DNA from: Zygnema circumcarinatum
Taxonomy: Eukaryota > Streptophyta > Zygnematophyceae > Zygnematales > Zygnemataceae
DNA length: 20,221 nt
NCBI GenBank assembly: GCA_037447605.1
Contig: CM074815.1
Span: 518,725-538,945 of the forward strand
Reading direction: 5' to 3'
The position numbers were made by a program, and so were the translations under genes. The notes beneath the pieces are model-generated. The model was not told where the DNA came from, did no database searches, and saw only the letters and a list, made by a program, of their open reading frames with translations. This document shows positions 7,736-14,512 of the stretch, piece by piece. Numbering within the stretch: the stretch's first letter is position 1; each line of letters starts with the position of its first letter.

Positions 7736-8196
7736 GACTCACCATTCCTCAAGCCCGCCGTCGTCACTTGCTCACCGGCCGCCGAGGGGGGTGGAAGGCG
7801 ACAAGGGGGTGGGGAGGGAGGGAACACACCGCAAGGGGGAGAGACAGAGCGAGAGAATGGGTGAGAGGATGCAAAGGAGAATAGAGAAAAATCGCCTCCT
7901 GTTCGCGACTAGCCTCCAAGTCCCCACACACGGCGCACGATCGCCGTCGTCGCCGGCTCACCGTTCACTGGGGGGAGGCGAGAGGTTGCTCTGCTCGCAC
8001 CGCTGCAAGGATGGCTCGGGCGGCGGCGAGGGAGGAGCCCTAAACCCTAAACCCGTGCTGATCTGAGCTCGCAGCGAGCGAGCAGGCGGGCAGGCGGCGG
8101 GACGCCGCTCGCGCGGTGGTGACGCGCGTGGCGACAAAACGGAGGGCGGCGGGCGGCGGGTCGAAAAGGGGGGAGTCAGGCCTGGCCCGGAGATGC
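7736..8196. other. GC-rich region, no gene recognised; short CCCTAAA repeat
   Basis: A short telomere-type GCCCTAAACCCTAAACCC lies at 8037-8054. On the minus strand, GGAATG|GTGAGTCC near 7740 looks like a splice donor after a proline-rich open frame starting at 7827, but no downstream exon is identifiable. The right end (GGGGGGAGTCAGGCC near 8169) resembles the terminus of the 11708-11912 MITE. Confidence 0.35.
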
Positions 8197-8204
8197 AAAA
8201 GGTT
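8197..8204. repeat. Target-site duplication AAAAGGTT, left
   Basis: It is an exact 8-bp match to 11591-11598, immediately outside the inverted repeats that begin CACAGTTC. Confidence 0.85.
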
Positions 8205-8633
8205 CACAGTTCGGACCAGTGGATCGGCAACCATTGGACAACCATTGGATGGCAATGGTTGGACGTCTACTGGTTGGCAACCAGTCGACTGGTTTGGAAC
8301 CAGTGGATGCCACTGGTTGGCAACCAGTCGAATGGTTGTTTCGGTCCGCAACCACTGGTTGGCAACCAGTCGAATGGTTGTTTCGGTCCGCAACCACTGG
8401 TTGGCAACCAGTCGAATGGTTGTTTCGATCTGGCGGCACTGGTTGGCAACCAGTCGAATGGTTATATCCATTAAATCAAATGGTTGGCAACCATTAAATC
8501 ACTAGTTGTAGCAAACTGAACGCTACAGTTACCAAAATGCCGTCGGCGTTTCGGGGAAAACTATTACGGTTCGGCCGTACAGACATTTCGTACAACCGTA
8601 CGATTCGCTGTACGAATTCGTACGCATCTGTAC
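8205..8633 (+). repeat. Left terminal inverted repeat of the hAT-like element
   Basis: It matches the inverse of 11259-11590 through landmarks such as GTTGGACGTCTACTGG, CATTAAATC and AAAATGCCGTCGGCGTTTCG. It is longer than the right repeat by three extra 42-bp units. After the nested insertion the match resumes at 9441-9462 (GCAGGCCTCTTCAAATAGGG). Confidence 0.88.
8311..8466. repeat. 42-bp tandem repeat with central 17-bp palindrome
   Basis: CACTGGTTGGCAACCAGTCG starts at 8311, 8353, 8395 and 8437, exactly 42 bp apart. Each unit contains the near-palindrome ACTGGTTGGCAACCAGT followed by AATGGTTGTTTCG. The right terminal repeat has only one such unit. Because 42 is a multiple of three and stop codons are absent, several frames on both strands stay open as 14-residue repeats. 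Confidence 0.92.
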
Positions 8634-9440
8634 GCATCAGGCCTGTTACACTAGTTGTCAACGGTTGGCAACCCACCAAAAAACACATACGACCCATTTT
8701 TGCAAAAAGTCATAATTTCAGAAATTCAATGGTTGCCAACCATTGGATCACTGGTTCCGAACCAGTCGAATGGTTGTTTCAGTCCTGCGCCACTGGTTCG
8801 CAACCAGTCGACTGGTTTCCAACCAGTGGATCCACTGGTTGGCAACCATTCGACTGGTTGCAAACCAGTGGCATCCACTAGTTCCAAACCAGTCGAATGG
8901 TTGTTTCGATCCGGCAGCACTGGTTGGCAACCAGTCGAATGGTTGTTTCAGTCCTGCGCCACTGGTTCGCAACCAGTCGACTGGTTTGGAACCAGTGGAT
9001 GCCACTGGTTGGCAACCATTCGACTGGTTGCAAACCAGTGGCATCCACTAGTTCCAAACCAGTCGAATGGTTGTTTCGGTCCGCAACCACTGGTTGGCAA
9101 CCAGTCGAATGGTTGTTTCGGTCCGCAACCACTGGTTGGCAACCATTCGACTGGTTGCCAACCAGTGCCGCCGGATCGAAACAACCATTCGACTGGTTGC
9201 AAACCAGTGGCATCCACTAGTTCCAAACCAGTCGAATGGTTGTTTCGATCCGAAACAACCATTCGACTGGTTGCGAACCAGTGACGCAGGACTGAAACAA
9301 CCATTCGACTGGTTCGGAATCAGTGATCCAATGGTTGGCAACCATTGAATTTCTGAAATTAAACAAATTTGCAAAAATGGGTCGTATGTGTTTTTTGGTG
9401 GGTTGCCAACCGTTGACAACTAGTGTAACAAGCCTGATGC
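8634..9440. mobile_element. Nested palindromic (foldback-type) element
   Basis: The arms GCATCAGGCCTGTTACACTA (8634 onward) and its inverse ending at 9440 extend at least ~125 bp each, including an ATACGACCCATTTTTGCAAA segment. The ~550-bp core is a mosaic of ACTGGTT...AACCAGT palindromes and CGAATGGTTGTTTCG links. The right terminal repeat of the host transposon (junction near 11280) lacks this block and reads continuously across the site, giving an empty-site comparison. No clean target duplication is seen, so the class is unknown. Confidence 0.75.
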
Positions 9441-9516
9441 GCAGGCCTCTTCAAATAGGGGATTTCGGCTTAAGATAGGGGACTGTCCCCTAACTTGGTT
9501 TTGTAAAAACACGTAA

Positions 9517-9771
9517 ATATGGACTGTACGGACGAAACCGTGCACGTACGGACGAGAATTTTGTGGAGACCTTGCTTCATCATTTCCCAACACTGCTACC
9601 GTCGAGTCTGATTTTTCAGTAATTGGATGGGAGAAAGACGAGTTTCGAAAGAGGTTGACAGACTTCTCATTGGAAGGCATTCTTCACTGCAAACAGTTTG
9701 ATAGTTTGACCGCTCTTCGAGGGTCTCTTTCAGTAGTTTGCACCACTTCTATAGCTGTCTTGATCAGCTAA
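9517..9771 (+). pseudogene. Transposase-like C-terminal fragment
   Basis: An open frame without an ATG follows the stop at 9514 and ends at TAA 9769-9771 (84 codons). From ~9556 it reads as well-composed protein: FCGDLASSFPNTATVESDFS, then VIGWEKDEFRKR, then LTDFSLEGILHCKQF. The 'ATVESDFS' segment recalls the 'S..aVER.FS' motif of hAT C-terminal dimerisation regions, and its place inside a transposon with an 8-bp duplication fits. The upstream two-thirds of a transposase are missing because the left inverted repeat ends ~55 bp before the frame opens. The family assignment is by resemblance only. It is not functional alone. Confidence 0.5.
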
Positions 9772-10138
9772 AACTCCTAAGGGAGTGAGACCATTTTTCA
9801 TTTCATTTCTAATTTTAGTTCCTATTTCAGTTTTTCTTTTGTGACTACACCTAGAATTTCAGAGGTTATGATTTGGAATAGAGTTTTTGTGAGGAAATTT
9901 CAAGACTATGATAGATTCTAAAGTGATACTTGGAGTAATTAATGATGGATGGAAAAGGAAATAGAGAGCTTAGGATTGGATCTACAAAGTTTCAGTGCAA
10001 TTGGGTTTTTGAATAAGCAACTATATGTTGTGATTGCCAAATGCACAGTTGTTCTAATTGATTGGTAAAATTTACCAATCTATAAGAGTCGAAGAGGTTG
10101 CACCAGTTTTTAAAGCCGTGTTGTTATACCAACAAGTA
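9772..10138. other. Internal non-coding part of the hAT-like element
   Basis: AT-rich sequence with stops in all frames and no recognised motif. Homology-free DNA of the same character continues at 11101-11258, after the nested insertion. Confidence 0.5.
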
Positions 10139-10146
10139 AACTTCAT
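10139..10146. repeat. Target-site duplication AACTTCAT, left
   Basis: It is an exact 8-bp match to 11093-11100 on the other side of the nested element. Confidence 0.88.
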
Positions 10147-11092
10147 GGGTAGTGATATTTCCACCCCTTTTTTGGATCCAAACACCCCTTCCCGGCCGGG
10201 CAGATTTCAAAAGGGATTAAAAACGGAAAATGCTTTTTTCACACCTTTTTGGAATCGATACCCACCTTCTTCCGTCGGCTGATTTTATTTTTGCTAACCA
10301 AGGAAAATGATACCCCGTCACCGCATTTTGAATACTGTATCCCGCCTCCCTGAATTTTTTTTTTGAGGGAAAGAAATATCTGCCTGCCCGAATCCGCTCG
10401 GAGCAGAAGATCCGTCCGCCACGAGATCGTTCGCGGGTGTCCGTCCTTTACACGTGTGTGTCAATCGCAGCTGTCGATTCCCTCGCAGATCGTACCACTG
10501 CAGATCACCGTTCGATCTGCAACCAGGCTCGATCTCAGCGAATGGAAAGCGCCCACGAGTCCCGTCAAAGCAGGATCGCACGTGCGAGTGCGCGCGTCCT
10601 TCGGCCCGAGATCTCGTCATTGTAACCTCCCAGCCAATAAAAATCTGCCACGTGTTACAATTTTGACGTGGAAAATTTTGATTGGTCTAAGATCTCAATG
10701 TACGAAATTTTGGGTTCCTCAAGTTGCGACCGTACGACATTTGTACGGACAAACTTTTGAGAGGACTTTGGCGGGATACGTGGGCCCGTGCCATGCGCTG
10801 TGACCGAGCCCGGCTGCAGAGCAAATAGTGATCTGTCGTGTTGCGATCTGCGAGGGAATCGACGGCTGCGATTGACCGCACGCGTGAAAAAAAATTTAGG
10901 TAGGCGGGATATTCAAATGGGGTGACGGGTTATCATTTTCCTTGTTTCGCAGAAATAAAATCTGCCGATGGAGGGTGGTATCGATTCCAAAAAGGTGTCA
11001 AAAAAGCATTTTCCGTTTTTAATCCTTTTTGAAATCTGCCCGGCCGGGAAGGGGTGTTTGGATCCAAAAAAGGGGTGGAAATATCACTTCCC
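10147..11092. mobile_element. Mutator-like foldback element (946 bp), non-autonomous
   Basis: The termini are GGGTAGTGATATTTCCACCC and, inverted, GGGAAGTGATATTTCCACCC. The inverted repeats are long (roughly 10147-10570 against 10770-11092, with ~100 bp extra in the left arm). The flanking 8-bp duplication is AACTTCAT. Long inverted repeats starting with G and 8-11-bp duplications are usual for Mutator-like elements. The ~200-bp centre is non-coding and holds CCAATAAAAA, CCACGTG and GACGTGG motifs. Fragments of the same family lie at 615-835 and 6081-6235. Confidence 0.82.
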
Positions 11093-11100
11093 AACTTCAT
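11093..11100. repeat. Target-site duplication AACTTCAT, right
   Basis: Right copy of the 8-bp duplication of the nested Mutator-like element. Confidence 0.88.
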
Positions 11101-11258
11101 ATACATCATTGCTATCGTGGTTGCAAATGCAATTCATTTCCATTTTGTTTTTAACCAAAAAAATGCTTTTTTGGGGCTTGTGTGGTATTTAAGTTGAAAT
11201 CACGTAAACTAATCTCAAAATCTTACATAAATAAGCTATTTACGATATTTAGGGGATC

Positions 11259-11590
11259 TCCCCTATTTGAAGAGGCCTGCTGATGCGTACAGATGCGTAC
11301 GGATTCGTACAGCCGAGTGGTACGATTGTACGGAGATTCTGTACGGCCGAACTGTAATAGTTTTCTCCGAAACGCCGACGGCATTTTGGTAGCTGTAGCG
11401 TTCAGTTCGCTACAACTAGTGATTTAATGGTTGCCAACCATTTGATTTAATGGATATAACCATTCGACTGGTTGCCAACCAGTGGCATCCACTGGTTCCA
11501 AACCAGTCGACTGGTTGCCAACCAGTAGACGTCCAACCATTGCCATCCAATGGTTGTCCAATGGTTGCCGATCCACTGGTCAGAACTGTG
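11259..11590 (-). repeat. Right terminal inverted repeat of the hAT-like element
   Basis: It is the inverse of the left repeat with a single 42-bp unit and no nested palindrome, so it gives the simpler ancestral order of this terminus. Confidence 0.88.
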
Positions 11591-11598
11591 AAAAGGTT
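11591..11598. repeat. Target-site duplication AAAAGGTT, right
   Basis: Right copy of the 8-bp duplication of the hAT-like element. Confidence 0.85.
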
Positions 11599-11707
11599 AC
11601 GAAATTGCTCTCTTGAATTCGCGGCGCCCGAACCTGCCGAACGGCCACTTTTTGTGAAAAAGGCCTGCCGTACAAGGCGGAATTCGCCCGACGGGCTTAC
11701 GAAATTA

Positions 11708-11912
11708 GGGGGAGTCAGACCTTGACCATCGCCAAATCAATTTCGTAAGCCTGTCGAGCGAATTTAGCATTAGCTAGGTACTGTACGTATTTCGGTACGG
11801 CCGTGTACGGCGGAGCCTCGGATCCCGACTCGGAATACGTACACGAAAGAAGTGACTTTTAGTATAAGGAATTCGGGATTTTCGTAAGCGATGGTCAAGG
11901 TCTGACTCCCCC
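11708..11912. mobile_element. 205-bp MITE with TA target duplication (Tc1/mariner-like)
   Basis: Perfect 25-bp inverted ends begin GGGGGAGTCAGACCTTGACC on both sides, directly bordered by TA (11706-11707 and 11913-11914). The interior is non-coding and rich in GTACGG/CCGTAC. Size, TA flanks and perfect short inverted repeats fit a Stowaway-type MITE. The terminus does not match the usual Stowaway CTCCCTCC, so it is a separate family. Confidence 0.75.
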
Positions 11913-11997
11913 TAATACACTATAATACGTGCGTATTATACAACATTTTGATGTACAGTGTACTTCATATGTATTTAACGTCTTTCTTCGTTCGTTC

Positions 11998-12153
11998 GGC
12001 TGCTTCTAGGGCTGCGTTGTTGTGCCCAGGCGTAGTTTTCCGCTCCTAGCTTCGTTTTATTGTGTTTTGGTCCTTTGTGACCAGTCCTTCGTGGTTCCAC
12101 ATTTTGCCTTTCTCCATGTACATTTGATGGCCTCGCCATCGCGAGTTCAATGA
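11998..12153 (+). repeat. Dispersed ~150-bp repeat, copy 1
   Basis: It starts CGGCTGCTTCTAGGGCTGCG, includes GGCGTAGTTTTCCGCTC and a hairpin GATGGC-CTC-GCCATC, and ends GAGTTCAATGA. Its inverse lies at 12423-12584 and a third copy at 17590-17756. No pol III A/B boxes or LTR ends are evident, so the class is unknown. Confidence 0.85.
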
Positions 12154-12422
12154 AAGTTACCCCTCTTTCTTCGTTTTCTTTTTAGTTTGACAGAGATTCA
12201 TTATAATAATCGAAGCTTGAAGCCGTAAGGCAGCTCTAGGACACCTCATACTAGAGTCATTGCCATCAGCTCCTTGTTCGAATTCTCGATCCGTGTAGTT
12301 CCGTACAAAAATTTCGCACGACTCTACTGTATGTCCGATTGTACGGATCTCATGAAATTCTCCTTTCTTTCATCTCAACACTAGCACCTGAGTTTTCTAC
12401 AGTGTATACCAATGGTTTGCCA
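12154..12422. other. Spacer between inverted copies of the dispersed repeat
   Basis: No coding sequence. It contains several GTAC-type motifs (CCGTACAAAA, TTGTACGGATC). With both arms the whole 11998-12584 block could be one ~590-bp foldback element, but no flanking duplication was found. Confidence 0.4.
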
Positions 12423-12584
12423 ACTTACGATGGCGAGGCCATCAAATGTACATGAACAAAAGTAGCATGGGGAACCACGAGGGACTGGTCGCAAAGGACC
12501 TGAGCACAAAAGAAAGAAGCTAAGAGCGAAAAACTACGCCTAGGCGCAACAACGCAGCCCCTAGAAGCATCCGCGAAGGTCACC
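12423..12584 (-). repeat. Dispersed ~150-bp repeat, copy 2 (inverted)
   Basis: It is the inverse of copy 1 with ~15% differences. It shares GGACCTTCGCGG-like sequence with copy 3 beyond the end of copy 1, which suggests the full family extends further at that end. Confidence 0.85.
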
Positions 12585-13225
12585 GATGTACGGCACATCG
12601 CGAGGAGGGAGGGAGCGGCGGAAAGTCCAAAAGTGTGTACGGTAGTACGGAACACTAAGCACAGGTTGAAGCACTCGTAGTCGTCGGACTGCACTCCTCC
12701 CCGGGGCGGTCCGCCACGTGGCAGTATCCACGTCACTGCGCTCGAGGTCAAACGACCATACTACCGTACGGTCGGGCGGGGATTGGCTCCGCCAGCAGCG
12801 GAGCCGTTGGCCGTTGGCCGCCGTCTGCTCTCCGTAGCGGATTGGCTGAGCGGGCGAGGGAGGAGTAGGAGGGAGTAGGGATGGATTAGTTACGACTATA
12901 TATTATATATTATATTATACAACTGTGACGACTAGATAACGGCTGGTATATATTAATTTACAACGCCTTTACAACATGTACGGTCGCACGGTCGTACGAC
13001 TGTACGGTATTATGCGGCCCGAGCACGAGCAGACAGAGAAAACCAGACGAATGCATTTCGCAACGCCAACGCCAAAACGACCTAATATTGGTATGGTACG
13101 ACCGTACGACCGTACGAGTACGGTACTTATATGTAATAAAGTGTTTTAGTTTGTAATATATTACTAATTTTAAACCCGTTGTAAATTATATAATATATTC
13201 GGAATTTATAACGCGGGCCATCCCT
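12585..13225. other. No gene recognised; GTACG-motif-rich and AT-rich DNA
   Basis: The 108-codon minus-strand frame overlapping this region lies partly within repeat copy 2 and resembles nothing known. TATATATTATATATTATATTAT (12898 onward) is an AT-rich block. ACGACCGTACGACCGTACGA near 13097 and CGGTCGTACGACTGTACGG near 12990 are clustered near-palindromes. Confidence 0.4.
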
Positions 13226-13333
13226 AGGAGGGAGGAGGGAGGAGGGAGGGAGGAGGGAGGAGGAGGGGAGGGAGGAGGGGAGGGAGGAGGGAGGAGGAGG
13301 AGGAGGGAGGAGGGAGGAGGGAGGAGGGGAGGC
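13226..13333. repeat. Polypurine GGGAGG/GGAGGA tract
   Basis: About 108 bp of uninterrupted purine on the plus strand holds many GGG runs, so triplex or G-quadruplex formation is possible. It lies ~100 bp before the duplicated locus B begins. Confidence 0.85.
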
Positions 13334-13456
13334 TGGCGGCGGGGGGGGCGGACAGCCATGGCGCCTGGACTCCGACTCTGAGAAGTTCCGCCGAGTCGAG
13401 GAGGCAGGCGCGGGCAGCCATGGCGGGGGCCGTCGAGTCGAGCAAAGAAGAATGAC

Positions 13457-13495
13457 GTAAGCCCTAAAATTACCTCCGCCTCATTGCTTTTGCAG
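13457..13495 (+). other. Candidate 39-nt leader intron (copy B)
   Basis: GAATGAC|GTAAGC ... GCTTTTGCAG|CGCGA has the same length and splice-site sequences as 1493-1531. Confidence 0.35.
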
Positions 13496-13539
13496 CGCGA
13501 TGGAGCCTCCCGGTTGCACTGCTGAACGTCAAATTTGTT

Positions 13540-14013
13540 GAACTGGGAAAACTTCCACCTGGAAAACTTCCACCTCTGCCTCTGAATCCACCTCTGCTAT
13601 TATATCCATCTCTAGGTTCTTATCCTCCTCTACCACTCGTATATCCTCCTCTGATTGAAAAGCCTCCTATATTTGCGTAACCTCCTCTCCTACTTCTGCT
13701 TTCCTCATCTCCTGTGCTGAATTTTTCGATGAGTAAATTTTTTTGAGCTTTGTCCACATTTCTGCCGCTGTTAATCCTCTAAGTGCTGTTCCATGCGGGG
13801 AGGATTTCATTGAAGTGAGAATTTAAAGATTTTGCTTTACTGTTTTTATTCTTACAGCTTGCAAACTGCTTGGGCTCCCTCCCTTTGTCTGGTCTGGCTT
13901 CTGTGCCATCCACCAACTTCATTCAGCTCCTTCGCTTCGAGCACCGCCTCCATGTTTTGACTCCAGAAAAGATAATTTGTCCCTTCAAACAATGTAACTG
14001 AATATTTCTCCAT
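13540..14013 (-). pseudogene. Copia gag remnant with frameshifts
   Basis: It starts MEKYSVTLFEGTNYLFW, then SQNMEAVLEAKEL, the classic copia Gag N-terminus. The frame shifts near 13918, where VDGTEARPDKGREPKQFA continues in another frame. It shifts again before LTAAEMWTKLKKIYSSKN. The 3' part encodes an Arg-Gly-rich stretch (GGFSIRGGYTSGRGG, then a stop, then GYNSRGGFRGRGG), the region normally just before the Gag zinc knuckle. At least two frameshifts and internal stops make it non-functional. Confidence 0.8.
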
Positions 14014-14026
14014 GTCATCGTCCCCT

Positions 14027-14038
14027 GCTCTGATACCA
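14027..14038 (-). other. Retrotransposon primer-binding site
   Basis: On the minus strand it is TGGTATCAGAGC, the standard complement to the 3' end of plant initiator tRNA-Met, two bases inside the LTR. It fixes the element orientation. Confidence 0.9.
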
Positions 14039-14040
14039 CT

Positions 14041-14223
14041 TGTAGAACCACAGCTTTGAGGAAAGCATAGGGTGCTTGAGCTCTTGTTAAATTTTGGAAT
14101 AAAGTGCAGGGGATATATGTGATGTGCCTTGAATGATTGAAATTGTTGAAAATGTCTAGGAAAGGAAAGTTTCATGAGGATGAGATGGAAAAAACTGAGA
14201 GAGAAATAGGGCCTGGTTCTACA
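14041..14223 (-). repeat. Copia 5' LTR (183 bp)
   Basis: It is bounded by perfect 10-bp inverted ends TGTAGAACCA / TGGTTCTACA and adjoins the primer-binding site. It is short for a copia LTR. No second LTR is present in the window. Confidence 0.88.
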
Positions 14224-14440
14224 AAATTCACGTATTTTTTGCCGCCTTCTGTGCAGGTGCTCGTTTTAGGGAATCATCATCTTCTGTTTACGCCGCGCTC
14301 CATATTCTCAGTGACAAATCCGAACCATCCGTCCAACCCTGAGAGAGACCTTAGAGAGACAGATTTGTCGGCGGCGGAACGCGGCCTGCCGGGAAATGAC
14401 GTAGTGCGCTTAGCGAGGCCGGCTCATAATTCCCCAACCC

Positions 14441-14490
14441 CTCTCTTTCTCTCTCTCTCTGCCTCTCTCTCTCTCTCTCTCCCTCTCTGC
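14441..14490 (+). repeat. (CT)n pyrimidine leader of LRR-lipase copy B
   Basis: A CT run ends ~20 bp before the ATG, as in copy A. Confidence 0.7.
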
Positions 14491-14512
14491 CCGTCCGTCC
14501 GTTCGTCTCAAC

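Larger units (their letters stand above)
8205..11590 (+). mobile_element. Relict hAT-like DNA transposon with long palindrome-built inverted repeats
   Basis: The ends are CACAGTTCGGACCAGTGG on the left and the inverse of CACAGTTCTGACCAGTGG on the right (one mismatch in the first 24 bp). They are flanked by an exact 8-bp duplication AAAAGGTT. Inverted repeats extend ~330 bp (8205-8633 plus 9441-9462 on the left; 11259-11590 on the right). Inside lie a transposase-like C-terminal fragment (9517-9771) directly after the left repeat, a nested palindromic element (8634-9440) and a nested Mutator-like element (10147-11092). An 8-bp duplication is typical of hAT transposons; Mutator-like elements usually have 9 bp but can have 8. 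The element is internally deleted and cannot be autonomous. Confidence 0.8.
13536..14223 (-). mobile_element. Truncated Ty1/copia retrotransposon (688 bp) with target duplication
   Basis: It is inserted between direct copies of AAATT (13531-13535 and 14224-14228). Copy A reads GTCAAATTCACGTG across the same point (AAATT at 1567-1571), which proves a clean insertion. In element orientation (minus strand) it has a 5' LTR, a primer-binding site and most of gag, then stops before any zinc knuckle. Protease, integrase, reverse transcriptase and the 3' LTR are absent. The far end reads TGTTGAACTG, resembling the true LTR end TGTAGAACCA at seven of ten positions. Confidence 0.88.

Noticed and set aside
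7700-7827. Possible first exon on the minus strand with a GGAATG|GTGAGT donor
   Set aside because: No partner exon, no recognisable protein, and the surrounding sequence is low complexity.
7104-8066. 320-codon plus-strand open frame and the overlapping 307-codon minus-strand frame (6904-7827)
   Set aside because: Both read through heptamer and CAG repeats and encode homopolymer-like Ala/Ser or Leu/Cys runs. The frames exist because the repeats lack stops.
8655-9284. 209-codon frame with WQPVEWLF / NQSNGCF repeats, and similar frames on both strands at 8040-9420
   Set aside because: They derive from the 42-bp palindromic transposon repeats. Several frames are open at once and no codon-level constraint is visible.
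8643-9437. CACTA-superfamily assignment from the CACTAG sequence near both ends of the nested palindrome
   Set aside because: The inverted repeat continues outward past CACTAG to GCATCAGG, and there is no 3-bp direct target duplication.
12425-12751. 108-codon minus-strand open frame
   Set aside because: It overlaps dispersed repeat copy 2, and its predicted product is not recognisable.
13224-13445. 73-codon Pro/Ser-rich minus-strand frame
   Set aside because: It lies in the polypurine tract and is low complexity only.
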